Below, in pieces: positions 1-11,706 of a stretch of 42,500 nt of DNA. The position numbers were made by a program, and so were the translations under genes. The stretch is from Chromera velia (lineage: Eukaryota > Sar > Chromeraceae), in contig JAHBMJ010002075.1 of NCBI GenBank assembly GCA_018398765.1, forward strand, positions 45,001-87,500. The letters run 5' to 3'. Under the pieces are notes generated by a model, which was given only the letters and a program-made list of their open reading frames with translations, had not been told where the DNA came from and made no database searches. Every line of letters starts with the position of its first letter. Position 1 is the stretch's first letter.

Positions 1-3000
1 GAGACGGCAGAAGATGTGAGTGGAAATGGGCGGCGTGCAGTGCGTCGAAGTTGGTTGCCTTGTTATAGGGATTTCATCGCATCAGAAAGCGCCTTTGATG
101 CTCTTCTTGCTGAGTCCGAAAAGGAGGCTCGTGGAATATCCGTCGCTTTGAGGAAGAACGGATTGACAGGGGTGCTTGGAGGGAAAGTGTCTGACGGAGG
201 GATTGCACAGACAGGGGCGACACAGGGAGATGATTTGTTCTCTTTAAACGCGGAGGACAAAGAAGAGAAGAGTCAAGATAATGCGCTGGCGTCCTTGCTC
301 TCACAGGTTGCAATGAAGGAAGGAAATAGGGCGTCATCGAGAGGCAGCACGGCAAGACCGTCTGTCTCACCTATGGCAGCAGCGGCAGCAGCATCAGTGT
401 CACAATCCGAAGTCTCTGCAGTGTCCCGCCAGAGTGGCGTGCAGGTGGCACGAAATCTCAGGTTGACCCCGATGGCATTTTTGCGTGCTCGATTGAGATG
501 TCTGGAAAGTCTGTGTAAGTTCATCAAGAGGGCGGCGGCATGCAAAGAGTCCGAGACCCTACTTGCACTTCCGGAGTGGGAATGCGAACAAGGGCAAGGG
601 GATTTGCCGACCCCTCTAGGACTGCTGGAGGCCCCCTCTGGCTCTTTTCTCAAGAGCCGCAGTCACGCTGTCAAGCTGTGTTGCGTCGGGGGCATTCAGA
701 GAAGGGCTGCGCGTGTCTTTCGAGCTGTGCAGTGGCGTCTGGCGGCTCTCTGTTCGGACTGGCGTCTGGCCTCTCTTTGGCCTAGATCCCTCACGGGCCT
801 CCTAGTGGCACAGGGTCCCTGGACAGAGACCGAGAACGGATCCTCGGTCAGAAAGGGAGACTGCTCCTCTCTACACAGACAACCAACGCTACCTGTGTGT
901 TTCTGCGGGAACGTCTATCAACTCTCACACGCACAGACACTGGACATTTTGGGGCCGCCCCGTCCCGACGACGGAGCGGAAACCCTTCGTTCTGCTGGGT
1001 CCACGATGTCTCTCCTGAACAGCACATTCACTGCCAAAGCAGAGCCAAAACGTCGAAATCGTCCGGCCTATGGTCGAGCAAAAAGCTTCTTTCCGGAAGA
1101 AAAGACAATCGATCAGCAGTTGGATGAAGGGAAGAAACAGCCCGGCTCGCAGCCGCCACGTGAGTCACATCCGCACCAAAGATTTGTGTCTGACCTTGTT
1201 TGTGATGGATCTGGCACAAATCTTCTTCTTTCCTTCTTCAGCGGGCATGTTGAACTCTGGAAACGAAGCGAGACCTCAGGTACGGTTGGAGCCTCTTTCG
1301 GTCTGCCGGTGGAGAAGAAGGCAGACGGCGTGAACAGTATCAACGAGAAAGAAAAGAAAAAGGAAAGGGTGCGGGGGGGCAAACAGGAAAGTGTCCCGAA
1401 ACGAAGGCAGGGAGATGCAGGGGTCGAGATGGGAGGAGACTTCACGAAGCAGTGGACCATCCTCGCACATCCAGGGGAAAGTCCAGACACCAGATTTGCT
1501 CCTGCTGCCTCCAAAATGAGTTCAAAAGCCCCGACTACAACTATTCGAATGGACTCCATCCCAACGAGTCATTACGGCGTTTCTGTCCCCGAGGGATCCT
1601 CTGGGGTTCTCTTGGCTTGCGGGGCTTCTGCCCGTTTGTTTGCGTCTGCCTGTAGAAGGCTGGTCTTGTGGACTGCTGGGGAAGGAAGAAGACTGACGAC
1701 TCTCAGGTTGGTTCCGTCAGTGATCGTTTGACCGAATGTAGAAAGAGAGATAAGCGTGAAGGGGGCCTGACATAACCAATCCAGTCACAGCACAGATACA
1801 TAATGTCAGGCAGCGAGACATAGGCAGATAGATCCATGGCGTGTCATGGTCTTGATTTTTCATGGAAGAGAACAACCGCGGAAGGATTGAAGAGAACAAG
1901 AACACTGATCTCCCGACTGCCTACATGGAACTGAAGTTGTTGTTTCTCCGTTCATGTGGGTGCAGGTGGAGTCAGAGAGACGCCGGGGACGATGTGGAGT
2001 CTTCCACCTCTCGTCCTTCTGGAAACACCAACAAAGGATACTCAACCATCGAGGTGGCGCCAGAATGGGCGGACTCATTCGCACGAGGTCTGGTGGCTAC
2101 AGAGGACATGCAGACCATCGCGCTGCACTCGGACACATGTGTCTTTGTGTGGCACCGAACAGTACTTGTCTCTGCCATTCCTGTCACGGGCATCCGGGCA
2201 TTCTTTTTCAATGCTAAGCCGTCAAGCCATCAGACAGCGAAAAGTAATGTGGACGGAGATGCACCGTCGCCTTTGAGGATGCGCAGGGCGGGAGAACCGG
2301 CAGCCAGCGGTGCTGCTGCCGCCCTCGCTGCCCTTGCGGCCTTTAGTCCCGCCATTGGAGGGGGGGATAGTCCGCGAAGACGCACAAGTCTTAGCCCCAG
2401 CAGGAGACGTCCAAGTTTATTCGGTCCATCTGGTTTGGATCCCTCAAGTCTTCCCGGTGGAAAAGGGAAGTCCTTCAGTAGGGGGGCGAAGAAGATCGCA
2501 GACGCCTTCAGATTCCGAGAAGAGGATTGGAACGTGCCCGCAATTGAGGAGAGTACCCGTCAGATCTCTGCAGTCTCCCTCAGCCCCTCAGGCCATGCCC
2601 TGGCTGTCTGCACATCACAAAAAAGGATCTGCATCTTCCTGAGGGATCTGTTCCCCGGGTTGAATAACAGAAATGAGTTTCTTTCCGAGGCCCATCTCTC
2701 GGAAGCTTCCTCAGCAACCGTATCCGCTCTCTGTCTAGCAGGAGCTGCACGGACACCTGCCAGCGACTCACAGACCATCACCCGTCTCTGTGCGCTGACC
2801 TTTGGAAGAACCCCGCCCTCAGTTGAACGAGCAGACTACTGTGAATTGTTGGAAGCAAACAAACAGCTGGACAGTGGAGCTCCTGTACATCCACCAGAGA
2901 CCCAAGGAAGTCAACGGAAGAAGGAGGCACTGGAGGCGGAAGTGTCAAACCGCTCTGTGCCTTTCTTCCTCTCCTGCCTTCTGCTGAATCCCACCATTTT

Positions 3001-6000
3001 CGCTTCCACTGCCCCCCTCCGCTGGCTTTTTGTTTCCGACGCGGAACTACTCGTTCATGCAGGGAACACATTGCATTGTTGGCAGCTCCGCAATCTGCTG
3101 TCGTCTCAACGAATGATGGCAGTGAAGCTGAAGCAGACTGAAGTATCAGGCAGGCCCCCTGCAGAGGACCAAAATACATCTATACGGGACCGTCGACGAT
3201 CATCTGCATCGATTATGACCGCACTTGAAAGTTTGAGAGAAGGCTCTGGCAGGATCTCTCCTAATATTCTGCCTTCTCAATTTGATGGTGGAAGGGGAAT
3301 AGGATCTACCCGCTCTTCAGTCTCATTCCAACCTCAACCACCCGGTGACGGATTAACGGCCTATCCCATCAGGGACTCGGGGTCTCCTTTCGGTTCCCAG
3401 CAGATGGAGGGACTCAAGAGTCTCGTGCAGGCCCTCTCTGCTTCACAGCAACAAATCCTCAGCCCCCCAGGGTCTCCCAGACGGAGGAGCCTGGCTGGCC
3501 CGAGGGGGAGCGTGAGTATGAACGCTCGGGAGAAGACACAGGGAGGGCCGAGGTCTCGGTTGCGGGCACGCTCTCTTTCTCCCTCCCCTCCCCCAAGTAA
3601 TGAAGCCTCCGCTCCTGCCTCTCCAGAGCCGCACCTAGGACTTATGAGGCGCTCAAGTGCCGCTAGACGTAGCATAGTGACTCTCTACGGGAATGCGGCA
3701 AAGAAAGCCGCCAGACGGAAAAGGAGCAAAAGCGTTGGAGGGGTATTGATGGACGCTGCGAAGAAATTTCACCGGGGGGAAATGGATGAGTCTTCCTTAT
3801 TTGAGCACATGAGAAGAGGATCTGCCTCCGGAATGCTCACTTTGAAGAGGCGCCAGTCTCTTCTGTCCTCCTGGTCAGTTAATTTTTTCCCCTGTTACTT
3901 TACAGTGATACGCGGTTCCACTTATGTTTCACGAGAAAAAAATCGCATGCTTTGTGAAAGATAAAGAAGGACTAGAGCTGTGTTTGAGTCAGTTAGTCCA
4001 GCGATCAGTCATGTGCCTACGAATATGTTGTGACACCGGATACGAAGAATTCATGCGAAGTTCAAGTTTTCTTTCTCCTGTAAACGTGTCTTCGTTCTTA
4101 TTCCATGCGCTCTTCTCCAGAGAACCTCCCAGTGTGTGGGCATCTATGCTCCTGTGTTTTGTGTGTGTTTATTTCAGTGTGTATATTTATTTACAGACAT
4201 GCGCATCTGCACTTGTCTGTTTGCGAATGCGTGCGTGTGTGCAGTTACATAGACAAGATAGAAGAGGACAGAAAGATGAGAGAAGAGGGCGAAAGGAGGC
4301 TTGCGAAAATACAGAGCGAGCTGTACGTCGCAGAAGACGAGGAGTCCCTCCGGGACCATCAGGCTGAACCCAAAATGGAGAAGGAGAAAGATCCACTCAA
4401 CCAAAGTCAGCAGAATCAGACAGAGGGGGGGGCGATCGCGGCATTTTTGGGAGGCACAAGAGGAAGAGAGTCTATTTCTGCAGGAGGGGGAGCAAGAGGG
4501 AGAGGTTCCATTTCTGCAGGAGGAGGAACAAGAGGGCGAGGCAGAGGATCCGTGTCTGCAGGAGGAGGAGGGGGCAGAGCTTCCATTTCGGCAGCAGCGG
4601 GAGGAGGAGATGTGGCAGCTGTATTCGCTCAGACACCACCTGGAGGGCTCGACGCCCCCGCGGGATCTCCTCGTGAGAATCCCCTGAAGTTCATTGCAAG
4701 GAAGATATCTGTATCTGCGGCCTCTCCGAGAGGAGGGGAGACTGCATCCCAACCTGTGAGAAGAGGTAGGACGGGTTCCATTGCCCCTGTGGGAGGAGTG
4801 CCGGGAGGATTCTTCAAAGGAGGGGACCCTGAGGAGGACGCCGCCTCCCGGGTTGTCTCCCGATTGACAGGCAGACTGCAGAAGACTTCCGTCAGGCTGG
4901 TTCTGGAGGAGGCAGACAGATTCTTTCTGCTGAACCTCAATGATCAAAACTCGGCAGCTCCTTCAAGCATCAAGTCAGTCCAGCAGTAGACATGCATTAA
5001 AGAATATCCACGAAAGAAATCGGGTTCGTCATTCTTTCGGTTGCTTGTGCGACTCTCACGACACCAACAATCGATTCAATCGATCCACCAAATTGCATTG
5101 TCCTTCTCTTGTGTGATTGGTTATTTGTAAACTTGGGACGGTGCGGGAGGGTATCAATGTCTGCTTTCATGCAACGAAGATTTAATGCCTATGAGAAGTG
5201 TGTGTACTGCAATTGCTATGCCAATCTGCTCATGTGGATATTCTCCCCTCATCCTTCATATCGGTCCTTCCATGCAGATACCTGCCCTCCCAGGCCTTGC
5301 TGATGACTCTGCAAAGGGAAGCCGTGACCTCCCACACAGCTGTAGGAGGAGACAGCAAGAGCGGGATTCTGACCTTCTACCAGCTGCCCCCCGTGACTGA
5401 TCCGAAGAAGAACCCCCTTCTAAACACTCTCTGGGAGGCAGTTGCGTACTCCTCAAAGAGACGCCAGCGTCTCTCTTCGTCACGGAAGAAGAAAATCAAA
5501 AAAAGAGGACCAGGTGCAAAGGGGGGGAGAGGAGCACCTCTAGCCCTCGCGTCTTCCCCCTTCAACGCAGCCTGTCTGAATGACGAGAAAGCTTTGGCGT
5601 TCTGGACCCCCAAGCTGTTCGAAGCATCCACCGCCCATCTCCATGCGGGGTGCGCCAGGCCCTACCCTTCCCTCCTTCCTGTGGTCTTTCGGACAACCGC
5701 ACGGGGTGAGTCATTCAGCAAGTACGTGAATGAGTGAGTGAGTGAGTCACTTAGTGACTCCATCTTTCAGAAATGATGTCTTTGTTTTTTCTTTTTCGCG
5801 CTTTCTCTCTCTTGGGCTTTCAGGTTTGGTGACAGTCTTGCTCTTCGCATTTTGCCGTTGCGAATTTCTTCAGTGGGAGTACGTCATCAGTGAATCTCTG
5901 GCTGAATGAACCGTCTGTGCAATCAATTGTCTCACCTGCATGTCCCCTTATTGGTCGGTCCATGTACATGCATGCAGACCTGACCGATTTCCTTCTGGTC

Positions 6001-9000
6001 CCTTCTGCGGATCTCCTGGTGACCGTTCGATTGACCGCCTTGCCTCGAATGTTCTTCCCTCTCGCTCGGGAGAACAGCGGAGGGACCACAGGCCCTCCGG
6101 GTGTCAGAGGGAGTGGCGGGGTGTCTGTGGCCAATGTGCCGAGAAGCATCGAGACTTTGGGCATGGACAGAAGTTTCAACAGGGGAATGAGTTCGCAACG
6201 GACTCCCAACAACGCAAGCGGGAGTGTGTGGTCACCCCGGTCCATTTCTAGCAGGACGCCTCAGGGTGCAGCGTCTGTTTCAAGACGCATGAGTTTGGGC
6301 AGTCGGAGCAAGAGCAAGTTAATGGGAACAAGCAGACAGTCGGAGGGAAAGTCAATCCTCCTGGGGGGCACATCTGCGACTGGGGGGCTGAACGCAAGCA
6401 TGAGGATACTCGCAGAGGGATCCCGAGACCAAGCGGGGGGAGACGGAGGTTTCTCTGAAGTGTTTGCAACTAGCGAGGTTGAGCTGTCCTTCGTTCTTTG
6501 GGATTTCTCTGAGGTGCGTGCGTCACGTCAATGAAACATCAGACTTTTCCCTGTTCATAAGATCGTTTTACGTACTTGTCACGCGCAGTGAAGAGAAAGG
6601 AGCGTCGGGCTTTGACCATCTACGAATTGACTTCAAACGCTTGTTGGTCATTCGAAGTCTTGAGTCATCCACAAACCTGCATGTGCCCATGATCCCTCTT
6701 TTCCCTCTTGTCCCGTCTGTTTGTTACAGTTCGTGCTTGCTGCTCGTGATGGTTTGGCGCGTCTTGTGGCCTGGCTGAACGCCCTCGAAAGCCAGAAAAT
6801 CCCGGCGATAGGGGGGATCCTCAGAGACGCAAAGGCCCCCTCAGGAGGTCGATTCCTCTCTGCATCTCCACACAGGGGGGTAGGATTTCTAGTGGACGAG
6901 ATTCTGCACATTTTGCAGAGTGAACAGAATGCAGCCAGGAGGGAAGAGGGAGAGGGCAGCAGAGCTGTGGAGATTTTTGGGAAGAAAAATGCCGATGAGA
7001 GAGCAACAGAAATTCTCGGTCAGTCGACGCACGCACTCACACACCTTGCAAGCACTCGTGTCTAGCTGTGTAATTTAATTTTGCACTTCATATATTCATT
7101 TATTCATTTTTCAGCTTTTTTCTCTTCATGTATTGTTTGTCGCTTTGAAAAATCTTCCTTCACCATGAAGGGTGGAGTCTGTCTGACGTCAACCTGGACT
7201 CGGCATGAAATGCTGACCTTTCCATCTCTTTACTGCATGCTCTGCCGTTACACGCTGAGTGCACCAGTCCCGCTTAATTCACAGTGCATGGCTCTTTCTG
7301 GTGAGTTTGATCATCCTTTCCCTTCTACCTCTCTGCATGTTTTCGTGTGCATGCATGCAGTGTCTGAGCTGAAGGACGAGGGTTTCCGTTCCATGCATTT
7401 AGTTTCATTTATTTCTGTATGAAAGTAAATGCATGAAACGTGTGTATGCAGTGTCTGAACTGAAGGACGAGGGTCTCCGTTCTATCAGAGCCTGGCACCT
7501 CTCCCAGCAGAGCGCTCTCGCAAAGGGACGACAGCAGGGAACGGAAGAGACGATGGTGACGCCTCCCAGCAAGATTCTTCATTTGCTCACAGGCCCCAAT
7601 AGGGTGTCGCCCTTCTTTCAGAACCTTCTCACGACCGTAGCCACCGATGTGAAGGTCAAAGAGGTTGAAGACTCCGATTCCGATGACAGCAGTAGTGAGG
7701 GAGACGAAACCAAAGCTGAACCACAAAACGCAAAACCACTCATGGAAGTTCTCGACCGAAAGCGAAACCGTTCAGTCCACCAAAAACCAAACCCAGCAGA
7801 ACCCATGACGGCCATGACCCCCACTCTCGCAGTCATGGACTCTCTCTTCAAAGGAATCGCACCCCTCGGGTGCACAGCTTCTTTTCAGAAACTGGGCGTG
7901 AGTCCCCGAAGAGGGAGGACAAAAAGTGACGCACGCATTTCCCCCCCCTCTGCAACAGCAACAGCTCCAGGAGGAGAGAGAACGAATCTACCTGGGAACC
8001 GGAGGACACAGAGGGACCCTCTAATTAAGGAGCAGGCCCAACCAGTCACTGCCCTGCAGCCCGCGCCCTGTCCTGCCCTTGCATCTTCTCACAAGAGCTC
8101 TCGGAGCGTTGCGGCCGCAATGAAGTACATGCCCTCAGACGCAGTCGCAGAGGAATGGATCCCTCTACCACCCGTCAACCCGCCCTTCGAGGTTCCTGAA
8201 CCCCACATAAATCCATCATCTCCACCTGCCCTCAACTTCTCCTCCCGTCCATCCTCCCCTTCCATGAGAGGGAGCAGACCCGGAACAGCAGAGGCCAACG
8301 AGGGGAGGGAATCGAAAGGGCTGCCCCCTTCCCCCCGCTGTTTCCACCTATCACCCAGCCAACGCCATAGAGCCGCCTCCGTCTCTCTAGACGCCAGGCC
8401 GAGGTCCGAAGCCATGCACCCCCCCTCAGAGATAGACGACGAGCTCAGCCGAAGCGGGTCTGCCGAAATGGACCCTCATGTGCTGCCTGAAGAGGACAGC
8501 AGACACGGGTGGGTACAGGAAGGGCGGGAGAGAGGGGAAGCAAGGATTGGAGGGAAAAGTCCCCCAAGAGCCTCAACCACTGCAGAAGGACGATCTGAAG
8601 AAAGGGGATTGCTGCTTCCCGAGACTGGAGAGGACGGGGGTGGGGTTACTGTTGAAGAGTGGGTCCGCACTCAGACACGGGACGAGAGGTCAGAGGGGCA
8701 GCCGAGGGAGGAGAGCAATGAGAGAATGGAGGCGAAAGGAACTGATCAGGAAAGGAAGAGGGAAAGCAGTGGAGAGATTGAACGAGAACAGGATCCCGAC
8801 GAGAATCAGTATTCTCCTTACCCTTCACACAAAGAAGAGCACGAGAGAGACTGGGAGGGCGATGACCAGACGGAAGAAATGAGAATAAGGAGACGGCAGC
8901 AGACCCCTCCTAGAACCGCACCTTGTTGCTCTAGAACAGCAGCAAGCCAGACGTTCAGACATGGAACATGCGGAACTGCCACCCGAATCGAATTTCCCTT

Positions 9001-10630
9001 TGCCTCTCTCCCCGGTCCCCAGTCTCCGTCCTCTCTAGCCCCCTTCGTCAACTTGAGACCTCCACCCACCGCCCCTCCCCAGAGACCAGGCACCCCCCGT
9101 GCACAGCTCGTTCGTTCCTTCCGACGCAGCCAGATGTACCACCGTCTCAACAACCAAGCTGAGAGTATCCGAATGAGATCCCCCCCCGCCTGTAAATACG
9201 AAAACGAAGACCAAGAAGATTGTCAGTCAGAAGCAGAAGGGCCTGTAGCCGTCGATGAAGCCATCACCCGAACAGGGACGGGAGGACCAACCCCAGCATC
9301 CCAAACGGGCTGGAGAGCCATCAGCACTGCGGGGGGGCGTTCAACTGCTGGTGCAGTTGGAGGAGCGGAGGCGCTCCACAGTAGTCGCGCAAGCCGCACC
9401 CCCATGCTTCGAGCCCTAATGCTCAACCACCTTTACGCCACCCCCCCTGCAAGCAGAAGCAGACACACACAGCTGATTGAAAGGCGCGGCCACACGTCCC
9501 GCCCCCAGACAACGGGAGGTCCAGGCGCCGCCGCACGAAGTCGACGGAGGGACCTCGGCAGGTCACATCCGGACTCCTTCCGATCCCCCACCGCCCCGCA
9601 CGAGAGTGCCCAGAGCCCCGGTGCCGTTCCTTCCCCTCACGAACAATTCATGCAGACCCGCATGCCTAGTGTGGCCTTCCGACTGCCTCAAAGAGAGAGG
9701 GGCAGTCAAGAGGGGGAAGCATCCTTGTTGCAGTCTGTAGGAGCGTGCGAAGGGAATGGGCAGAAAGAACGGCCTGGACATACGGGGGCACAAGGAGTTT
9801 CAGAAGCAGAGCAGAGAGACTCCCCGGCAAGCGGACGTGCACGGAGTCGCACAAAAGAGAGGATGGTGAAGCAAACGTCACACCGTCTCTTGCAGCGTCT
9901 CCGGGGAAATCGGGTGAGGCGGAAACAACAGGTTCGAGGGAAGGTAGAGGGAGGAGGGGGGGAGTCTGACAGACAATCTATTGTCACAACCCCTTTCCGA
10001 CTGTATGCAGCCACACCGCCATGGCTGTCCCCCGAGAAGATGCGCACAGACGGAATAGACACCCCGCCAGAGGGAATTCTCCTCTCTCCCCAAGAGTCGG
10101 TCTCAAAGAGCCACAGGGATGTGCCTCCGTCTTCTCCTCTTCCAGCGTCACTTGCTCCTTCAGAGAGACCACCTTTGATAGAGACGGGGAGGGACCCAAA
10201 GGGTGGTTCGATAGTCTGGCGAGAGAAGGGGGGAGGGCAGAAGCTCTTGCGTTTTGGAACATTTGAGCGTGCAAGGTCTCTCGGGTGCAAGCGTCCACCT
10301 CCACGCACCACCCCTGCATTTGCATCCCACAGAGGTGGAGAGAACGCAGACAGGAGGCGCGCCTTTGACGGGATGATGCCTTCGTGCAAGGGAGCTTTGA
10401 GTCCACTGTCAGGAGGCTGGAGGGAAAACGGAGACGGTATGACGAGACATGAGGCGGAGTTCCAGAAGAGCCAGAGTCCTGGACTGGACCCAACTGCTTG
10501 TGCCCCTGCTTTTAGCCAGAGAGACTCGAGACCGAAACCCGGGAGGCGTGTGGCGGCGGTTTCCCTTATTGGAGCGTCTGGGTCTCAATTCTGTGTTTCA
10601 GTGCCTGCTCGTGGGAGGTCATTGATCTGA
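1..10630 (+). CDS. Giant WD40-like, low-complexity protein (5'-partial, 7 exons)
   Basis: I do not recognise the family. Exons by GT-AG and phase continuity: <1-1706, 1966-3873, 4245-4973, 5278-5705, 5978-6513, 6730-7018, 7452-10630; the sum is 8,775 nt, giving at least 2,924 aa plus a TGA stop. The reading frame is open from base 1, so the true start lies upstream. WD40-like strands are seen, such as GTNLLLSFFSGHVELWKR (about nt 1206-1265), CVFVWHRTVLVSAIPVTG and ISAVSLSPSGHALAVC in exon 2, GILTFYQLPP in exon 4 and VELSFVLWDF at the end of exon 5. They suggest one or more degenerate beta-propellers. Between them lie Ser/Arg/Pro-rich segments, a short charged coiled-coil-like stretch at the start of exon 3, and a Gly/Arg repeat. 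Exon 7 (about 1,058 aa) is almost wholly low complexity, rich in P, S, R and E, and probably disordered. Exon 5 is the least certain because alternative acceptors exist at 5824 and 5891. It could be two fused genes, but the phases argue for one. Confidence 0.65.
4447..4620 (+). repeat. In-frame tandem RGRxSISAGGG repeats in the giant gene
   Basis: Five imperfect copies of a Gly/Arg/Ser unit (RGRESISAGGG, RGRGSISAGGG, RGRGSVSAGGG, GGRASISAAAGGG and a degenerate edge) are encoded in exon 3. The DNA is a purine-rich GGAGGA/AGAGGC array. The unit resembles RGG-type low-complexity tracts and also gives periodic serine phospho-acceptor sites next to arginine. The function is unknown. Confidence 0.8.
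7344..7485 (+). repeat. Palindromic mini-element between duplicated acceptor junctions (copy P1)
   Basis: In intron 6 of the giant gene, a direct repeat covers the intron 3' end and the first part of exon 7: left copy 7344-7394, right copy 7439-7485, differing by a few transitions and a 4-nt gap. Between the copies is a 42-bp inverted repeat, arms 7393-7408 and 7419-7434 (15/16 complementary). The right copy is the usable acceptor (exon 7 begins at 7452). The left copy reads the same VSELKDEG peptide but runs into a stop within about 16 codons, so it is a decoy acceptor or pseudo-exon. The core TTCTGTATGAAAGTAAA (7413-7429) recurs exactly in the carrier gene at 27090-27106. Confidence 0.75.
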
Positions 10631-11706
10631 CCAACCGATCTAACTAACAGAGACTAACACACCATATGAAAAGCATGAAGATGTTATTACGGGGGCCAGA
10701 GAAACCATCTCGAAGACAACATGCATACACATGACAATGATGATGGCATGCATGTTCTTAATTCTAGGCAATTTCTAGCTAATTCAAGCTAGAATTCTAA
10801 ACTGGCTCGATGGTAGTTATACTAGCAAAGTGAATGTCAATAAATGTAAAATAAAATTGGAGTAAAAATCTGTAAGATTCCTTCTTAAAATGGTTATTAT
10901 TCTAACTTACTAAAGTAAGATATAATTTAAAAATTTAAATTAAAATTCTATCAATTAAATTTAATTAATTTAAATTAAATTGATTGTTAGTTAGATTGCT
11001 AGCTAGACTGATTAAATCTCAGTCTTCTCAGATTAAATTCATTTGAGTATCACTGCATGACATGATTATCATTATGTATAATTGTCTGCTAAGATTACTA
11101 AGTAGCGAAACGTTCGGGGCTTTCAATTTTGAACGGTCAGCAATCAAAAGAGAAGCTTATATACCAACCCTCTCCTATAAAGTTATATCAAGTAAAACTC
11201 AATTTAATAATATTATGAGCATTGAGCAAAGAGATACATTACTATCAGTAGTCTAATACTAGTAGTAGCCTAGATAGTAGGCTAGTAGCTAGAATAGTAG
11301 AAAAACGAATTATACCGTTACCAATTACGGTACATTCTATATTATATTACTTCACTATTAATTATGTACGTGTAGTATGTTCATGTAAATCAATGTAATA
11401 AAAATATGATACTTAGCTTCTATATCTAGCTATAATTTACTTTATATTTATAGTAGCAACTTTGAATCTTATGTCACCCTACTAGACTACCCTAGGAGCT
11501 ATATATTACCTGTCATATTATCGTATTTCCTAGCGTATTTCTGGTATTTTTATATAGATGATGGAAATTCATGGGGTTAATTTCTTCCATTGCGGTTTGT
11601 ACGTTTTGACAGTTTTTTATACCAACAGGACAGACATTGTCACTAGGCTAAGAGTCTCAAGTTTACAGTTCAGTATGACACCATCTATGAATATCAACTG
11701 TGCAAG
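10631..11706. other. AT-rich intergenic island
   Basis: About 1.08 kb of AT-rich DNA separates the stop of the giant gene from the stop of LRR gene A; the two are convergent. No gene is supported. It contains a near-perfect AT palindrome at about 10950-10984, an 8-bp stem (TTCTAGCT/AGCTAGAA, 10773-10794), and many CTAG tetramers, including TAGTAG/CTAG runs near 11260-11300. The composition shifts abruptly at the stop codons of both neighbouring genes. Confidence 0.8.

Noticed and set aside
5824-5878. Possible extra small exon reading FGDSLALRILPLRISSVG
   Set aside because: Its peptide is attractive, but the frame does not match the phase left by the donor at 5705 and including it breaks exon 5.
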